Assembly: GCF_000011245.1 (NCBI RefSeq)
Contig: NC_004193.1
Location: forward strand, 1,652,501-1,716,500
Length of the DNA stretch: 64,000 bases
Direction: 5' to 3'
DNA from: Oceanobacillus iheyensis HTE831
Lineage (GTDB): Bacteria; Bacillota; Bacilli; Bacillales; Amphibacillaceae
Shown here: piece by piece, positions 48,094 to 58,218 of the stretch
Numbering within the stretch: position 1 is the stretch's first letter
How the letters are laid out: each line of letters starts with the position of its first letter
Notes under the pieces: generated by a model
What the model saw: only the letters and a program-made list of their open reading frames with translations
Database searches by the model: none
What the model was told of the DNA's origin: nothing
Translations under genes and position numbers: made by a program

Positions 48094-48723
48094 ATGGCTT
48101 TCACTCCACTGATGATTGATTTAAGTGACAGGCATGTCGTAATAGTCGGCGGAGGAAAAGTAGCTCTTCGCAGAGCAAAAACACTTTTGGAAAACAATGC
48201 TGTTGTAACGGTGATAAGTCCGAAAGCAGTGGAAGCTATTGTATACCTATGGCAAGAAGGACAATTACTTTGGAAAGAGAAAGTTATTGAAGCCACGGAT
48301 CTTAAAGATGCTTTTCTTATTATTGTCGCTACGAATAATCCTATCGTTAATCAACATGTAATCAACTGGGCACCAAAAGAGTCACTGATCAATGCTGCAG
48401 CAGAAGTGGAAAAAGGAAATGTTGCTTTTCCAACTTATTTTAGAAGAGGACATCTCTCTGTTAGTGTATCGACGAATGGAGCAAGCCCGCAATTCGCGGT
48501 CAAAATGAAAGAAGAGCTTGAACGTTTATATCCTGAAGACTACGGAGATTATATCCATTTTTTATCTGAATGCCGACAGCTTATTAAGAAATCTCTATTA
48601 GATAAATTTCAGCAGAAGTTGCTATTGAAAGAGCTTTTGTCGGAGGAATATTTAGACAAAGATAGGCAGAGAAGGTTTATTGAATGGTTCAAGAAAAATG
48701 ATAGAAAGAGTGAATCAGATTGA
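48094..48723 (+). CDS. sirC: Precorrin-2 dehydrogenase (SirC/YlnF)
   Basis: 209 residues. NAD-binding start HVVIVGGGKVALRRAKTLLE and a CysG-like middle (SVSTNGASPQFAVKMKEEL). It oxidises precorrin-2 to sirohydrochlorin, the substrate of SirB. Its stop codon overlaps the start of the next gene (TGATG). Confidence 0.93.
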   Translation: MAFTPLMIDLSDRHVVIVGGGKVALRRAKTLLENNAVVTVISPKAVEAIVYLWQEGQLLWKEKVIEATDLKDAFLIIVATNNPIVNQHVINWAPKESLINAAAEVEKGNVAFPTYFRRGHLSVSVSTNGASPQFAVKMKEELERLYPEDYGDYIHFLSECRQLIKKSLLDKFQQKLLLKELLSEEYLDKDRQRRFIEWFKKNDRKSESD

Positions 48724-49526
48724 TGGAGAAGGAAGCTAAAAGAATTGGCATCGCAGCGAGCCGAAGATCAGATGAAATCGCAGCGCTTGTTAAAAAGATT
48801 GGTGGAACTCCTATAGTATTTTCCATTCAAGGAGAACAGATTTTAAATAATGAAACGAGTGAACATGATGTCTTTGAACTGATTGACAACGCTTTTGACT
48901 TTGTTGTGTTGACTACCGGTATAGGAGCTTCAACATTGGAAGAAGCTTCATTGCGTGTCAGTCGTTTCCCTGAATTTATCTCGAAGCTCAGTAGTATTCC
49001 GTTGGCTATACGTGGTAGTAAAACGGAGAAATGGCTGAAGCGTCATTCCCTGGATGCGAAGGTTGTTTCAACAGATGGAACGATGCAAAATCTACTATAT
49101 TCCTTGCAATCAGTAATAGGAGGGAATTCCAAGACAGTTTTTTTGCAGACATATAATGAGGACGATATTGTATTAAAAGAAAAACTTGAAAATCTAGGCT
49201 GTAATGTATATATGTCAAAGCCATATCGTTACAGAAATCCAGATAAAGAAACGATAGCTAAATTGGAGTCAAATATAGTCGAGCAAAATCTCGAAGCCGT
49301 AATTTTCACGAGTAAAACCCAGGTCAAAAACTTATTTCAAATGGCGTCTGATACAGCGTTATTGACAGAAGCCTTTAATAAACATGTAACGGCTGTAGCA
49401 GTTGGAAAAGTAACCGCCAATCAGCTGAATCAATATGGTGTTAGCCGAGTGGTTCAACCTGCAAATCAAAAGATGGGTGCTATGGTAATCGAACTTAGGG
49501 ATTATCTTTTAAAAAATACTAATTAA
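48723..49526 (+). CDS. Uroporphyrinogen-III synthase-like protein (HemD family)
   Basis: 267 residues of the HEM4 type: [25 protein letters not shown] at the start, [14 protein letters not shown] and a C-terminal [25 protein letters not shown]. In most Bacilli hemD sits in the heme operon. Here a copy is embedded in the siroheme/sulfite operon, so it may raise uroporphyrinogen III supply for SumT. Whether it is the only copy is not visible. It is coupled to sirC. Confidence 0.82.
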   Translation: MEKEAKRIGIAASRRSDEIAALVKKIGGTPIVFSIQGEQILNNETSEHDVFELIDNAFDFVVLTTGIGASTLEEASLRVSRFPEFISKLSSIPLAIRGSKTEKWLKRHSLDAKVVSTDGTMQNLLYSLQSVIGGNSKTVFLQTYNEDDIVLKEKLENLGCNVYMSKPYRYRNPDKETIAKLESNIVEQNLEAVIFTSKTQVKNLFQMASDTALLTEAFNKHVTAVAVGKVTANQLNQYGVSRVVQPANQKMGAMVIELRDYLLKNTN

Positions 49527-49548
49527 TAAAATGATGGAGGTTTTGCAT

Positions 49549-50736
49549 TTGAGTTCTGTAGAAATGAAAGAACAGGAGAATATTCTGCCTCATGGTGGTG
49601 AGCTCATCGATAGGGAATTAACAGGAGATCGAAAAGAGTCATACCTACATAAATCAAAATCGTTGCTCGCTTTAAAATTAGACGCATGGAGTTTGTCGGA
49701 TTTAGAACTTATTGCTAATGGTGGTTTTAGCCCGTTAACCGGATTCATGGGGGAGGAAGATTATCAAAGCGTCATTGAAAATGTTTGTTTAAAAGATGGA
49801 ACAGTTTGGAGCATTCCTATTACATTGGCAGTAAATAAAGAGCAAGCAGATTCCTATGATATTGGTACATCGATTGCTCTGTTTGGAGAGGACGATATTT
49901 TATATGGTGTGCTTGAGTTGGAAGAAAAGTATACCTATGAGAAGGAAAAAGAAGCAAGTCTTGTCTATGGCACTACTGATGCTGCGCATCCTGGTGTTAA
50001 AAAACTGTACGAAAAAGGAGATGTGTATTTAGCTGGACCGATTTTCATGTTGAATCGACCAAGTCACGACAATTTCGAAAAGTTTTATTATGATCCGAAA
50101 GAAACAAGGAAAATGTTTGCTGAACTAGGATGGAAAACAATTGTTGGCTTCCAAACACGGAACCCGGTTCATCGTGCCCATGAATACATTCAGAAAAGTG
50201 CTTTAGAATCTGTGGATGGATTGTTATTGAATCCATTGGTGGGTGAAACAAAATCAGATGACATTTCTGCGGAAATACGTATGGAAAGCTATCAGGTTAT
50301 TCTTAAAAATTATTATCCCGAGAACCGAGCAAGACTTGTTATTTATCCAGCGGCAATGCGATATGCCGGACCAAAGGAAGCAATTCTCCATGCGATTGTC
50401 CGAAAAAACTATGGATGCACACACTTTATAGTTGGTCGAGATCATGCTGGTGTAGGGGATTACTACGGCACTTATGAAGCGCAAGATTTGATATCCCAGT
50501 ATGAAGAAAAACTTGGTATACAGATATTTAAATTTGAACATGCATTTTTTTGTACCAAATGCGAGAATATGGGCACTGAAAAAACGTGTCCACACGGAAA
50601 AGAGTTCCACGTTCATTTAAGTGGTACCAAGGTCCGTGAGAAGCTTCGCAACGGTGAGCAGCTACCCAAAGAATTTTCCAGACCAGAGGTTGCCTCTGTA
50701 CTGATGAAAGGATTGAGCAAGAACAATACAAATTAA
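49549..50736 (+). CDS. sat: Sulfate adenylyltransferase (ATP sulfurylase)
   Basis: 395 residues from a TTG 8 bases after GGAGG; two ATGs at 49531 and 49534 overlap that ribosome site. Motifs [14 protein letters not shown] and [13 protein letters not shown] hold the ATP-binding histidines and arginine. It makes APS from sulfate, feeding CysC and CysH. Near the C-terminus [16 protein letters not shown] looks like a zinc-binding knuckle. Confidence 0.95.
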   Translation: MSSVEMKEQENILPHGGELIDRELTGDRKESYLHKSKSLLALKLDAWSLSDLELIANGGFSPLTGFMGEEDYQSVIENVCLKDGTVWSIPITLAVNKEQADSYDIGTSIALFGEDDILYGVLELEEKYTYEKEKEASLVYGTTDAAHPGVKKLYEKGDVYLAGPIFMLNRPSHDNFEKFYYDPKETRKMFAELGWKTIVGFQTRNPVHRAHEYIQKSALESVDGLLLNPLVGETKSDDISAEIRMESYQVILKNYYPENRARLVIYPAAMRYAGPKEAILHAIVRKNYGCTHFIVGRDHAGVGDYYGTYEAQDLISQYEEKLGIQIFKFEHAFFCTKCENMGTEKTCPHGKEFHVHLSGTKVREKLRNGEQLPKEFSRPEVASVLMKGLSKNNTN

Positions 50737-50748
50737 AGGGTGTTTCCC

Positions 50749-52527
50749 GTGTCAGCAGAAATGATATTCGTACTCCTTATGGTTATTGCCATGTTGGGAG
50801 CATTGCTTTTTGAAGTGGCAAGTCCATCGATTGTTGTGTTCACGGTACTTACTGTTTTCCTGATAACGGGCATTCTTAATCCCTCTGAAGCTCTAAGCGG
50901 CTTTTCCAATGAAGGGATGATTACTGTTGGTCTCCTATTTGTTGTGGCAGGAGCAGTAAAGAAAAGTGGGATACTTGAAGATATTATGAAATCATGGATG
51001 GCAGGAAGCCATAGAATGATAGATTCTGTGGCACGCTTTTTCATTCCTGTATCACTTCTATCAGGATTTCTCAATAATACACCTATTGTCGTAACATTTA
51101 TGCCGATCGTTAAAGGCTGGTGTGAAGAAAGGGGTATTGCACCTTCGAAGTTTTTGATCCCCCTTTCTTACGTGACAATACTAGGTGGAACCATTACTGT
51201 TCTTGGAACGTCTACCAATTTGGTAGTTCACGGAATGCTAATCGATTATGGTTATGGTGGTTTTACTTTATTTCAGCTGGCAATTGTCGGTATACCGATT
51301 ACTATAGTTGGTCTTATCTATATTTTTACGATTGGTTCCAAACTTCTTCCGGAGAATAAAGGCCTTCAACAACAAATTGATGAGGATCCACGTGAATATT
51401 TGGCAGAACTGATTGTGGATCAGTCTTTCCCATACGCCAATCAAAGTATAAAAAATGCTGGATTACGAAATTTGAAGGGATTATATTTAATTGAAATTAT
51501 TAGAGATAAAGAACGGATTTCTCCTGTCAGACCAACTACAATAATCCAGACAGCTGACCGATTAATTTTTACTGGATTGATCGAGACGCTTAGAGATGTC
51601 CAAATGACAAAAGGTTTAACATTACGAACAGGGACAGATTTGGAACTTAGAGAACTGAAAAATGGTAATTCCGAGATTGTAGAAGTTGTTATAGCACATC
51701 AGTCTTCGTTGCAATCAAAAACGATCAAACAATTAAAGTTTCGCTCGAAATTTGAGGCAGGTGTGATAGCTGTTCACCGAGAAAGTGAGCGAATCGCAAG
51801 CAAAATTGGAGACATTGTTCTAAAACCAGGAGATACGTTATTACTTCTAGCTGACAAAGATTTTGTTAGAAAGTATAAACATTCGAAAGACTTCTATATC
51901 TTAACTTCTCCGGATACTACTGAAACGTTAAGGATAGACCCTATTAAAGGTTGGTTCACTATTATCCTGTTTTTTGGGATGATAGCACTTGTAACGTTAG
52001 GTGTATTCACCATGTTTAAAGCGATGACGATGGCAGTTGTTTTATTACTACTGTTCAAGGTAATAAAACCGGGGGAAGCAAAGAAATATATACATTTCGA
52101 CGTATTACTTTTGATTGCAAGCTCATTCGGTATCGGTTTGGCCATTACTAAAACAGGGTTAGCTGAATATATTGCAAAAGGCATATTGATGTTGGGAAAG
52201 CCAGCTGGTTTGGTAATTCTCTTACTATTGATTTATATTTTGACTAATATTTTCACAGAAATAATTACGAATAGCGCGGCAGCAGTATTGATGTTTCCTG
52301 TTGGAATGGAAATGGCAAGGAATCTTCATGTTGAACCAATGGGGTTTGCAGTAATAATCGCCATCGCTGCTTCTGCCAGTTTCATCACTCCAATTGGCTA
52401 TCAAACAAATATGATTGTATATGGTCCAGGGGGTTACAAGTTTATAGATTATGTAAAAATAGGGACACCATTAAGTCTGATAGTGATGGTATTGACTGTT
52501 AGCATTGTCAGTTACTGGTGGTATTAG
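50749..52527 (+). CDS. SLC13-family permease with two TrkA-C domains (probable sulfate uptake)
   Basis: 592 residues from a GTG after AAAGGGTG. DASS/SLC13 membrane core in two halves ([13 protein letters not shown] ... [12 protein letters not shown] and [17 protein letters not shown]) flanking a cytosolic region with two RCK_C modules (about 205-385). The family includes sodium:sulfate or divalent-anion transporters. Lying between sat and cysC it most likely imports sulfate. B. subtilis uses CysP in this operon, so the permease type differs. Confidence 0.88.
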   Translation: MSAEMIFVLLMVIAMLGALLFEVASPSIVVFTVLTVFLITGILNPSEALSGFSNEGMITVGLLFVVAGAVKKSGILEDIMKSWMAGSHRMIDSVARFFIPVSLLSGFLNNTPIVVTFMPIVKGWCEERGIAPSKFLIPLSYVTILGGTITVLGTSTNLVVHGMLIDYGYGGFTLFQLAIVGIPITIVGLIYIFTIGSKLLPENKGLQQQIDEDPREYLAELIVDQSFPYANQSIKNAGLRNLKGLYLIEIIRDKERISPVRPTTIIQTADRLIFTGLIETLRDVQMTKGLTLRTGTDLELRELKNGNSEIVEVVIAHQSSLQSKTIKQLKFRSKFEAGVIAVHRESERIASKIGDIVLKPGDTLLLLADKDFVRKYKHSKDFYILTSPDTTETLRIDPIKGWFTIILFFGMIALVTLGVFTMFKAMTMAVVLLLLFKVIKPGEAKKYIHFDVLLLIASSFGIGLAITKTGLAEYIAKGILMLGKPAGLVILLLLIYILTNIFTEIITNSAAAVLMFPVGMEMARNLHVEPMGFAVIIAIAASASFITPIGYQTNMIVYGPGGYKFIDYVKIGTPLSLIVMVLTVSIVSYWWY

Positions 52528-52538
52528 GAGGGGAAAAC

Positions 52539-53138
52539 ATGAATAAATCTACGAATATCGTATGGCAAAAAACCAGTGTAAAGAAAGCAGATAGACAACA
52601 TTTGAATAACCATAAAAGTGCTGTATTGTGGTTTACTGGATTATCGGGGTCTGGTAAATCAACCTTATCTTCAGCATTGGAAAAAGAATTGTTTTCGCTT
52701 GAGACACACACCTATCATCTTGATGGGGATAATGTTCGACATGGGTTGAATAAGAATCTTGGATTTAGTCCAGAAGATCGGGAAGAGAATATTCGTCGTA
52801 TAGGAGAAGTTTCCAAACTGATGGTTGATGCGGGCTTAATTACACTGACAGCATTTATCTCCCCTTACCAAGAAGACAGGGATCATGTGAGAGCAACTCT
52901 TGCGCAAGATGAATTCATTGAGATTTACGTGAAGTGCAGTCTGGATATGTGTGAAGCAAGAGATCCAAAGGGCTTGTACAAAAAAGCTCGATTGGGAGAA
53001 ATTAATAATTTCACTGGAATTGATGCGCCGTATGAAGAACCACTTCATCCGGAAATTGTAATCGATACGGAAAACCAATCAATAGAGGAATCCGTTCAAA
53101 CCATCATTCATTATTTAAAAGATAAGCAATATATCTAA
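52539..53138 (+). CDS. cysC: Adenylyl-sulfate kinase
   Basis: 199 residues. P-loop [21 protein letters not shown] and the family block [25 protein letters not shown]. It phosphorylates APS to PAPS. Overlaps in context with an APS-type CysH, as in B. subtilis. It starts 12 bases after the permease stop, with GGAGGGG between. Last gene of the operon. Confidence 0.96.
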   Translation: MNKSTNIVWQKTSVKKADRQHLNNHKSAVLWFTGLSGSGKSTLSSALEKELFSLETHTYHLDGDNVRHGLNKNLGFSPEDREENIRRIGEVSKLMVDAGLITLTAFISPYQEDRDHVRATLAQDEFIEIYVKCSLDMCEARDPKGLYKKARLGEINNFTGIDAPYEEPLHPEIVIDTENQSIEESVQTIIHYLKDKQYI

Positions 53139-53286
53139 GTCATGCGTTGACAATCGAGTTAGACGATCTACATTAATAAGAAACATTAAACCTTTATATG
53201 AAATATCATCATAACTATACAAAATTATTTACTCCATACTAATATTGTATGATTAAGAACTGCTTCTAAAATAACTTCGTATATCC

Positions 53287-53325
53287 TGGTGAACCTCCTA
53301 ATAATCGGGGGTTCACCAATTTATT
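53287..53325 (+). terminator. Intrinsic terminator of the sulfate operon
   Basis: TGGTGAACCTCC pairs with GGGGGTTCACCA (one G-T), then AATTTATT. It lies about 150 bases after cysC. The remaining 53139-53534 is AT-rich with no gene. Confidence 0.8.
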
Positions 53326-53534
53326 CTTCATAAATAAAGAGTCTAATCCATTTTCTTTTTTCTATCTTTTTTCTATGGTTTTGCAAAAGTAGTAAATAAT
53401 CTATTTAAAAAATATTATAGATAAAGTAGAATCGTAGATGCTTTTGATTTTAATTCCACTTATTATATATATAGTAATCGATGTAAGCCATGAAAGGTTA
53501 TTATATTAGAATTATCTGTGTATTTAAAAGTGGA

Positions 53535-53563
53535 TTGACATTATTATTATTCAAGAGTAAATT
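53535..53563 (+). promoter_or_regulatory. Promoter of the ktrA-ktrB operon
   Basis: TTGACA (53535-53540), 17 bases, TAAATT (53558-53563), placing the transcript start just before the riboswitch. Confidence 0.7.
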
Positions 53564-53580
53564 CAATATTAAAACCAAAT

Positions 53581-53782
53581 ATGACGCCTTTTTAGTCGCT
53601 GAAACTGTTGCTTTAGTATTGTGCAGTGCGGGGGACCCATTTTTGGCAATAAAACATTTGTCTTGGGGTGAATCTAAATATTTAGAAGGGATACTTTATG
53701 TCCCTAATCCGACAGCTAACCTCGTAAGCGTCATAGGGAGAAAAGGTCTTATTTCTAGACCATTTCTTTGTAATGGTTTTTT
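53581..53782 (+). promoter_or_regulatory. c-di-AMP (ydaO/yuaA) riboswitch with terminator platform
   Basis: P1 is formed by ATGACGC (53581-53587) and GCGTCAT (53728-53734). Between them lie the hallmark strings GCGGGGGACCC, TTGGGGTGAATCT, AAGGGATA...TCCC and CCGACAGCTAACCTCGTA of the ydaO/yuaA class. Downstream ACCATT (53759-53764) pairs with AATGGT (53772-53777) followed by a T-run, an intrinsic terminator. A competing hairpin GGTCT/AGACC (53745-53749 with 53757-53761) shares bases with it. This class shuts off potassium-uptake genes when c-di-AMP is high. Confidence 0.95.
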
Positions 53783-53803
53783 AATGTCAAAGGAGTGGTG
53801 AAA

Positions 53804-54481
53804 ATGCCAAGAAGAATTAGTGGGAAGAAGAAACAATTTATTGTCATTGGATTAGGTAGTTTTGGAGGAAGTATTACCAGAGAGCTTTATTATTTAGGGT
53901 GTGATGTTTTAGCTATTGATAAAGACATCGAAAAAGTTAAAAAGTATATGCCGTATACGATCCATGCTGTCCAATTAGATAGTACAGACGAAGAAGCGTT
54001 AAATAGTCTTGGAGTATCCAATTTTGACCATGTTGTTGTAGCAATTGGAGATAATATTCAATCAAGTGTACTAACCACTTTAATCCTTAAAGAATTAGGG
54101 ACAGATAAAGTATGGGTTAAAGCTGAGAATAGACATCATCAAAATGTCCTTACTAAAATCGGAGCAGATTTAGTTATACACCCTGAATCAGATATGGGTT
54201 TAAGAGTAGCACATAACATGGCGTCGGAGAAAATTGTTGATTATATAAATTTATCAAATGAATATAGTATTGTAGAATTAGTTGCTTCTAAAAAAATTCA
54301 CAATAAAAGTCTATTAGAATTAGATTTAAGAGCAAAATTCGGTGTGACTATCCTAGCAATAAAAACAAAGGAGGGAATTAATGTCTCTCCGCATCCTGAT
54401 GAGATTATTCCAGAGGGATCTATTCTAGTAACTATGGGAAGTAATCAATCTATACGAAAATTTGAGGAAAAGGGGATATAA
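53804..54481 (+). CDS. ktrA: Potassium uptake regulatory subunit KtrA (RCK/TrkA-N)
   Basis: 225 residues from the ATG after AAAGGAG. Rossmann nucleotide site FIVIGLGSFGGSITREL and the usual AIGDNIQSSVLTTLILKELG; RCK_C at the end. KtrA forms the gating ring under KtrB and binds ATP/ADP and c-di-AMP. The next gene, ktrB, begins right at its stop but is frameshifted here. Confidence 0.94.
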   Translation: MPRRISGKKKQFIVIGLGSFGGSITRELYYLGCDVLAIDKDIEKVKKYMPYTIHAVQLDSTDEEALNSLGVSNFDHVVVAIGDNIQSSVLTTLILKELGTDKVWVKAENRHHQNVLTKIGADLVIHPESDMGLRVAHNMASEKIVDYINLSNEYSIVELVASKKIHNKSLLELDLRAKFGVTILAIKTKEGINVSPHPDEIIPEGSILVTMGSNQSIRKFEEKGI

Positions 54482-55814
54482 ATGATGAGTCGCTTTCCAA
54501 TATTTTGGAAACTTTCACTAAATCCTCCTCAGATTTTAACATTAGGGTTTATAGCAGTAATAATAGTAGGTACATTTTTATTAACCTTGCCGATTTCAAC
54601 TTCGGAACCAATCAGTGTAATCGATGCTTTATTTACAGCGACTTCAGCAACCACTGTAACAGGGTTAGTCGTACTCGACACAGGTACGGAATTTACACTT
54701 TTTGGTCAGATTGTGATAATGATTCTGATACAACTAGGTGGTCTGGGGTTAATGACATTTGCAATAATGATTGTCTTGATCCTAGGTAAGAAAATAGGAC
54801 TACGTGAAAGAATACTCGTGCAGGAATCCTTTAATCAATCAACACTTGGTGGGTTAGTAAGACTTGTTAAATCACTTTTAATATTTACATTTTCTATGGA
54901 AATAATTGCAACAGTCTTGTTATCTATTCGTTGGGTACCAGAATATGGATTTGGTGGGCATATTTACAAGTTTGTTTCATGTAGTTTCTGCCTTTAATAA
55001 TGCTGGATTCTCGCTTTGGTCAGATAGTCTAATGGGCTACGTCGGCGACCCGGTAGTAAATATAATCATAACTTTTCTTTTTATCGTCGGAGGAATAGGT
55101 TTTACAGTTATTTCTGATCTGATGATGACGAGAAAGTATCACCAATTATCATTACACACAAAATTAATGATAATTGGTACATTATCGATTAATATAATAG
55201 CTACTATTGTAATTTTTTTACTTGAATATACAAATTCTGAAACATTGGCTAATTTAGCGTTGGATGAGAAATTATGGGCTTCTTATTTTCAAGCAGTAAC
55301 ACCTAGAACTGCTGGATTTAACAGTCTTGATATAGGAAGTATGAATCCTGCTACCTTAACTTTAACAATGTTTCTTATGTTTATTGGTGCTGGAAGTGCT
55401 TCTACAGGTAGTGGTATCAAATTAACTACTTTTATCGTTATTGTATTAGCTGTAAATGCTTACCTAAGAGGAAAAAAAGAAGCTGTAATATTCAAACGGT
55501 CCATACCAGGTCAAGTAGTTCATCGTGCTTTAGCTATCACAGTTATTAGTTTGTTAATGGTAATTACTGTGATTTTTTTACTAACCATAACGGAGGACGC
55601 TCCTTACCTTCACATCATTTTTGAGGCGTTTTCTGCATTCGGTACAGTAGGTTTATCGATGGGGCTAACTGCTGAACTTAGTGAAAGCGGGAAATTGCTA
55701 CTATGTATATTAATGCTAGCAGGAAGAATAGGTCCGATTACCTTAGCCTTTGCTTTAGCGAGAACTTCCAAAGGGAATATAGGCTATCCAAAGGATGATG
55801 TATTTACTGGATAA
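54482..55814 (+). pseudogene. ktrB: Potassium channel subunit KtrB, frameshifted
   Basis: Two frames together encode a full-length KtrB (about 443 residues if joined). Frame one runs from 54482 to a stop at 54995-54997. The correct sequence (IFTSLFHVVSAFNNAGFSLW) continues in the +1 frame from about 54955 to 55814. Removing one G of GGG at 54956-54958 restores a continuous frame. All four filter segments are present: TVTGL, NNAGF, TAGF, TVGL. The gene is either broken, phase-variable, or carries a sequencing error. Confidence 0.9.
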
Positions 55815-55838
55815 CAAGAAAATAGACGATTTACTTAG

Positions 55839-55870
55839 GTGGCTAGTCCTGTCGGGCTGGTCACTTTTTT
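55839..55870 (+). terminator. Intrinsic terminator after ktrB
   Basis: GTGGCTAGTCC and GGGCTGGTCAC pair through several G-T pairs, followed by TTTTTT. Confidence 0.75.
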
Positions 55871-55902
55871 CATATAAATACTAGAAAAGGGAGGAGAATT
55901 AT

Positions 55903-56742
55903 ATGCCATTTCGAGATTACCGGGTAACATCTCCATTTGGATTTAGAAGAGACGTGTGGTCAGGAATTGGATTTACTTTTCATACAGGAATAGACTTAGT
56001 TAAATCTCATAAAGCAAATATTCAAGCATTTACAGAAGGAAAAGTCATTTTTGCTGGTATGGGTAGGACTGGTACTGGCTTAGGTGGATTTGGAATTGTT
56101 GTACTTCTTCAAGATAAAAATAACCGAGGCCAATTATATGCTCATTTGGATAGTGTCTCCGTACAGCCTGGTCAGTTTGTGAAAAAAGGGCAAGTAATAG
56201 GTAAACAAGGTGATACAGGAAATGTAACCGGTTCCCATTTGCACTATGAAGTACGTAAAAAAGCCGAGAGTCAACCACCTTATGGTTGGACATCTGATAG
56301 AGTAAATAATTGTTTAGACCCTACGAAATATTTACAAAAATTTAGTGATAACAAGACAATTATGGAAGATATTCAAACTGGATTGAATCGGAAATATGAT
56401 ACAGGTTTAGCGGTTGATGGAATAGCTGGTCCATTAACAATTAAAGCAGCAATCAAAGGTTATCAAATAGAATTAAATAAGCAATTCAATGCAAATTTAA
56501 CAGTTGATGGTATATGGGGACAGAAAACTAAATCTGCTACAGTAACAATAGCAAGTGGTGCTAAAGGAAATATTACATGGATACTTCAAGCAATGCTTTA
56601 TATTAATGGAGAAGATCCTAAAGGGTTAGATGGTATTTTTGGCGATAATACAAATAATGCAGTGAGATCTTTTCAACAAAAAGAAAGTATTTTAGTTGAC
56701 GGGAAAGCAGGAAAAGTAACTTGGGAGAAATTATTCCTGTAA
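55903..56742 (+). CDS. M23 metallopeptidase with C-terminal peptidoglycan-binding repeats, no signal peptide
   Basis: 279 residues. LytM/M23 zinc site: His and Asp of FHTGIDLV (about 27-34) and HLHYEV (about 114-119). Then two peptidoglycan-binding_1-like segments (about 150-210 and 220-279), each containing a VDGIxG or LDGIFG turn. The protein begins directly with the catalytic domain and lacks a signal sequence, as phage endolysins do. No holin or phage gene is nearby. GGGAGGAG precedes the ATG. Cell-wall hydrolase by domain; release route unknown. Confidence 0.85.
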   Translation: MPFRDYRVTSPFGFRRDVWSGIGFTFHTGIDLVKSHKANIQAFTEGKVIFAGMGRTGTGLGGFGIVVLLQDKNNRGQLYAHLDSVSVQPGQFVKKGQVIGKQGDTGNVTGSHLHYEVRKKAESQPPYGWTSDRVNNCLDPTKYLQKFSDNKTIMEDIQTGLNRKYDTGLAVDGIAGPLTIKAAIKGYQIELNKQFNANLTVDGIWGQKTKSATVTIASGAKGNITWILQAMLYINGEDPKGLDGIFGDNTNNAVRSFQQKESILVDGKAGKVTWEKLFL

Positions 56743-56751
56743 CTTTAATAT

Positions 56752-56804
56752 AAATCAATAAACATCAAAGTTAAGGGGATTTTAACTTTGATGTTTATTG
56801 ATTT
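56752..56804. terminator. Long perfect hairpin, bidirectional terminator
   Basis: A 23-bp perfect stem (56752-56774 with 56782-56804) between convergent genes; the inner arm reads AACATCAAAGTTAA. It closes the M23 gene and can serve the minus-strand catalase gene. Confidence 0.9.
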
Positions 56805-56847
56805 CGTGATTTCGTATAAACATTGAATACTATACTTAAGGAGGTTT

Positions 56848-57678
56848 TTACATTTTAGATGGTGGAGTATTGTAATATAGTGGGGGAGCTGGTGGTAATT
56901 TAGGTGCACCTCCCCAAAAAACTGGTTCGCTTACATATTTATATTCTCCTCTTCCATCAAAACTTGGGCCATGTGCCCATCTACCTTTTTTACTTTCTTC
57001 GCCTTCTGAGAAATTAAATAGTGTATACGACACTTCTTGAAACTCTTTTGATCTAGAGAAAGTTGAAGGGACAACAATATCATTCTCCCTTTCTTCAAGT
57101 TCTCGTATTGCAGCAAACCATTGATTTTGATGATAAGTATCTCTTGCAATTAGGAAGGATAACAAATCTCTTACACCTGGATCATCTGTCATATTATATA
57201 AACGAGTAACTTGTAATCTTCCCTGTGACTCGGCTGTAAGGTTAGCACGAAAGTCCGCTAGTAAATTCCCGCTGGAAATAATGAAATTTGCAGACCAGCG
57301 ATTTCCATTACTATCAGCTGGCATAGCGCCAAGTCAACTAACAATAGCATGTTGTGGGTTGGAACCACCTAATATAGCTGCTAAAGCAGGATCTGTGTCA
57401 TAAGCATTTTTCTGCGTTTCAAATGGTGCATCGTTTAATAATCGAGCAATCATTGTAGCTAACATTTCTACGTGCCCAATTTCTTCTGTTCCAATATCAA
57501 ATAACAAATCGCGATATTTTGGTTCTGCTCTAGAGTTAAACCCCTGGAATAAATATTGCATCATTACACTAATTTCCCCATATTGTCCACCGAGTACTTC
57601 TTGTAATTTTCTAGCAAATACAGGATCAGGTTTGCTTGGTTTTGCTTCGAATTGCAATTCTTTAAAATGATAAAACAA
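56848..57678 (-). pseudogene. Manganese catalase (CotJC-like), interrupted by an in-frame TGA
   Basis: The first part (57678-57337) ends NPQHAIVS, then TGA at 57336-57334, then LGAMPADSNGN in the same frame through 56848. Manganese catalases read SGLGAMPAD here, so a glycine codon GGA has become TGA. Dinuclear-Mn ligands are kept in GGQYGEISVMMQYLFQ and IGTEEIGHVEM. Rejoined length is about 276 residues. It starts at a TTG after GGAGGGAGG. No internal start with a good ribosome site follows the stop. Confidence 0.9.
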
Positions 57679-57820
57679 AGATTATTCCTCCCTCCATGTA
57701 ATAACCAATTAAGTATATGCAGATAAAAAGTCTGACATTCTTATACTAAACAGATTCTTACACTATTTGATTTATGTATTAGAGAGAGGTTGAATAAGAT
57801 ATATAATATAAGTATATTTT

Positions 57821-58081
57821 TTATAAAATGAAGACAGTGATCTGGTACCATAAAGCAAGCACGATTAATAATCCGGATGACCCTAACTTAAGTATATTTT
57901 CTTTTGACTTTATATTTTTTGTTTCTAATACTTCTAACGTTGTAACAATAATTAAGATAATACATAAGAAAGGTAATGTTAAGAAATCGATATATTTGGT
58001 TAAATAATAAATACCTAGTACCATTGCTATGACAGCAGTGGGAATATAAAACCATCTTCGTTGGTAGAATTTATCTGACAT
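57821..58081 (-). CDS. Small membrane protein, unknown
   Basis: 86 residues with three hydrophobic helices (about 11-27, 32-50, 66-85) and a basic loop between the second and third (ETKNIKSKEN). AGGAGTGAG precedes the ATG. I do not recognise the family; it stands alone between the catalase and lexA. Confidence 0.7.
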   Translation of the reverse strand: MSDKFYQRRWFYIPTAVIAMVLGIYYLTKYIDFLTLPFLCIILIIVTTLEVLETKNIKSKENILKLGSSGLLIVLALWYQITVFIL

Positions 58082-58173
58082 TTGATCTCACTCCTCCTAT
58101 TCTCTAATATTAGGATATTAGTTTGATTGCAAATTTATGTACAAACTATGTAGATGAATAATTCTTTGCATAT

Positions 58174-58218
58174 AAAAAAAGAGTTTAGCTATAGAATTTT
58201 AGCTAAACTCTTTTTTTT
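58174..58218. terminator. Terminator at the lexA 3' end
   Basis: AAAAAAGAGTTTAGCTA pairs with TAGCTAAACTCTTTTTT. The stem overlaps the lexA stop codon region. It can work in both directions. Confidence 0.9.

Noticed and set aside
53490..53801. Open frame of 103 codons upstream of ktrA
   Set aside because: It coincides with the promoter and c-di-AMP riboswitch, has no ribosome site, and reads through the conserved RNA core.
54950..54997. Programmed ribosomal frameshift in ktrB
   Set aside because: The site GGTGGGC is not a known slippery heptamer, and KtrB is made from a single frame in relatives.
57334..57336. Selenocysteine recoding at the in-frame TGA of Mn catalase
   Set aside because: The family has glycine, not cysteine, at this site, and no hairpin resembling a SECIS element is evident just downstream.
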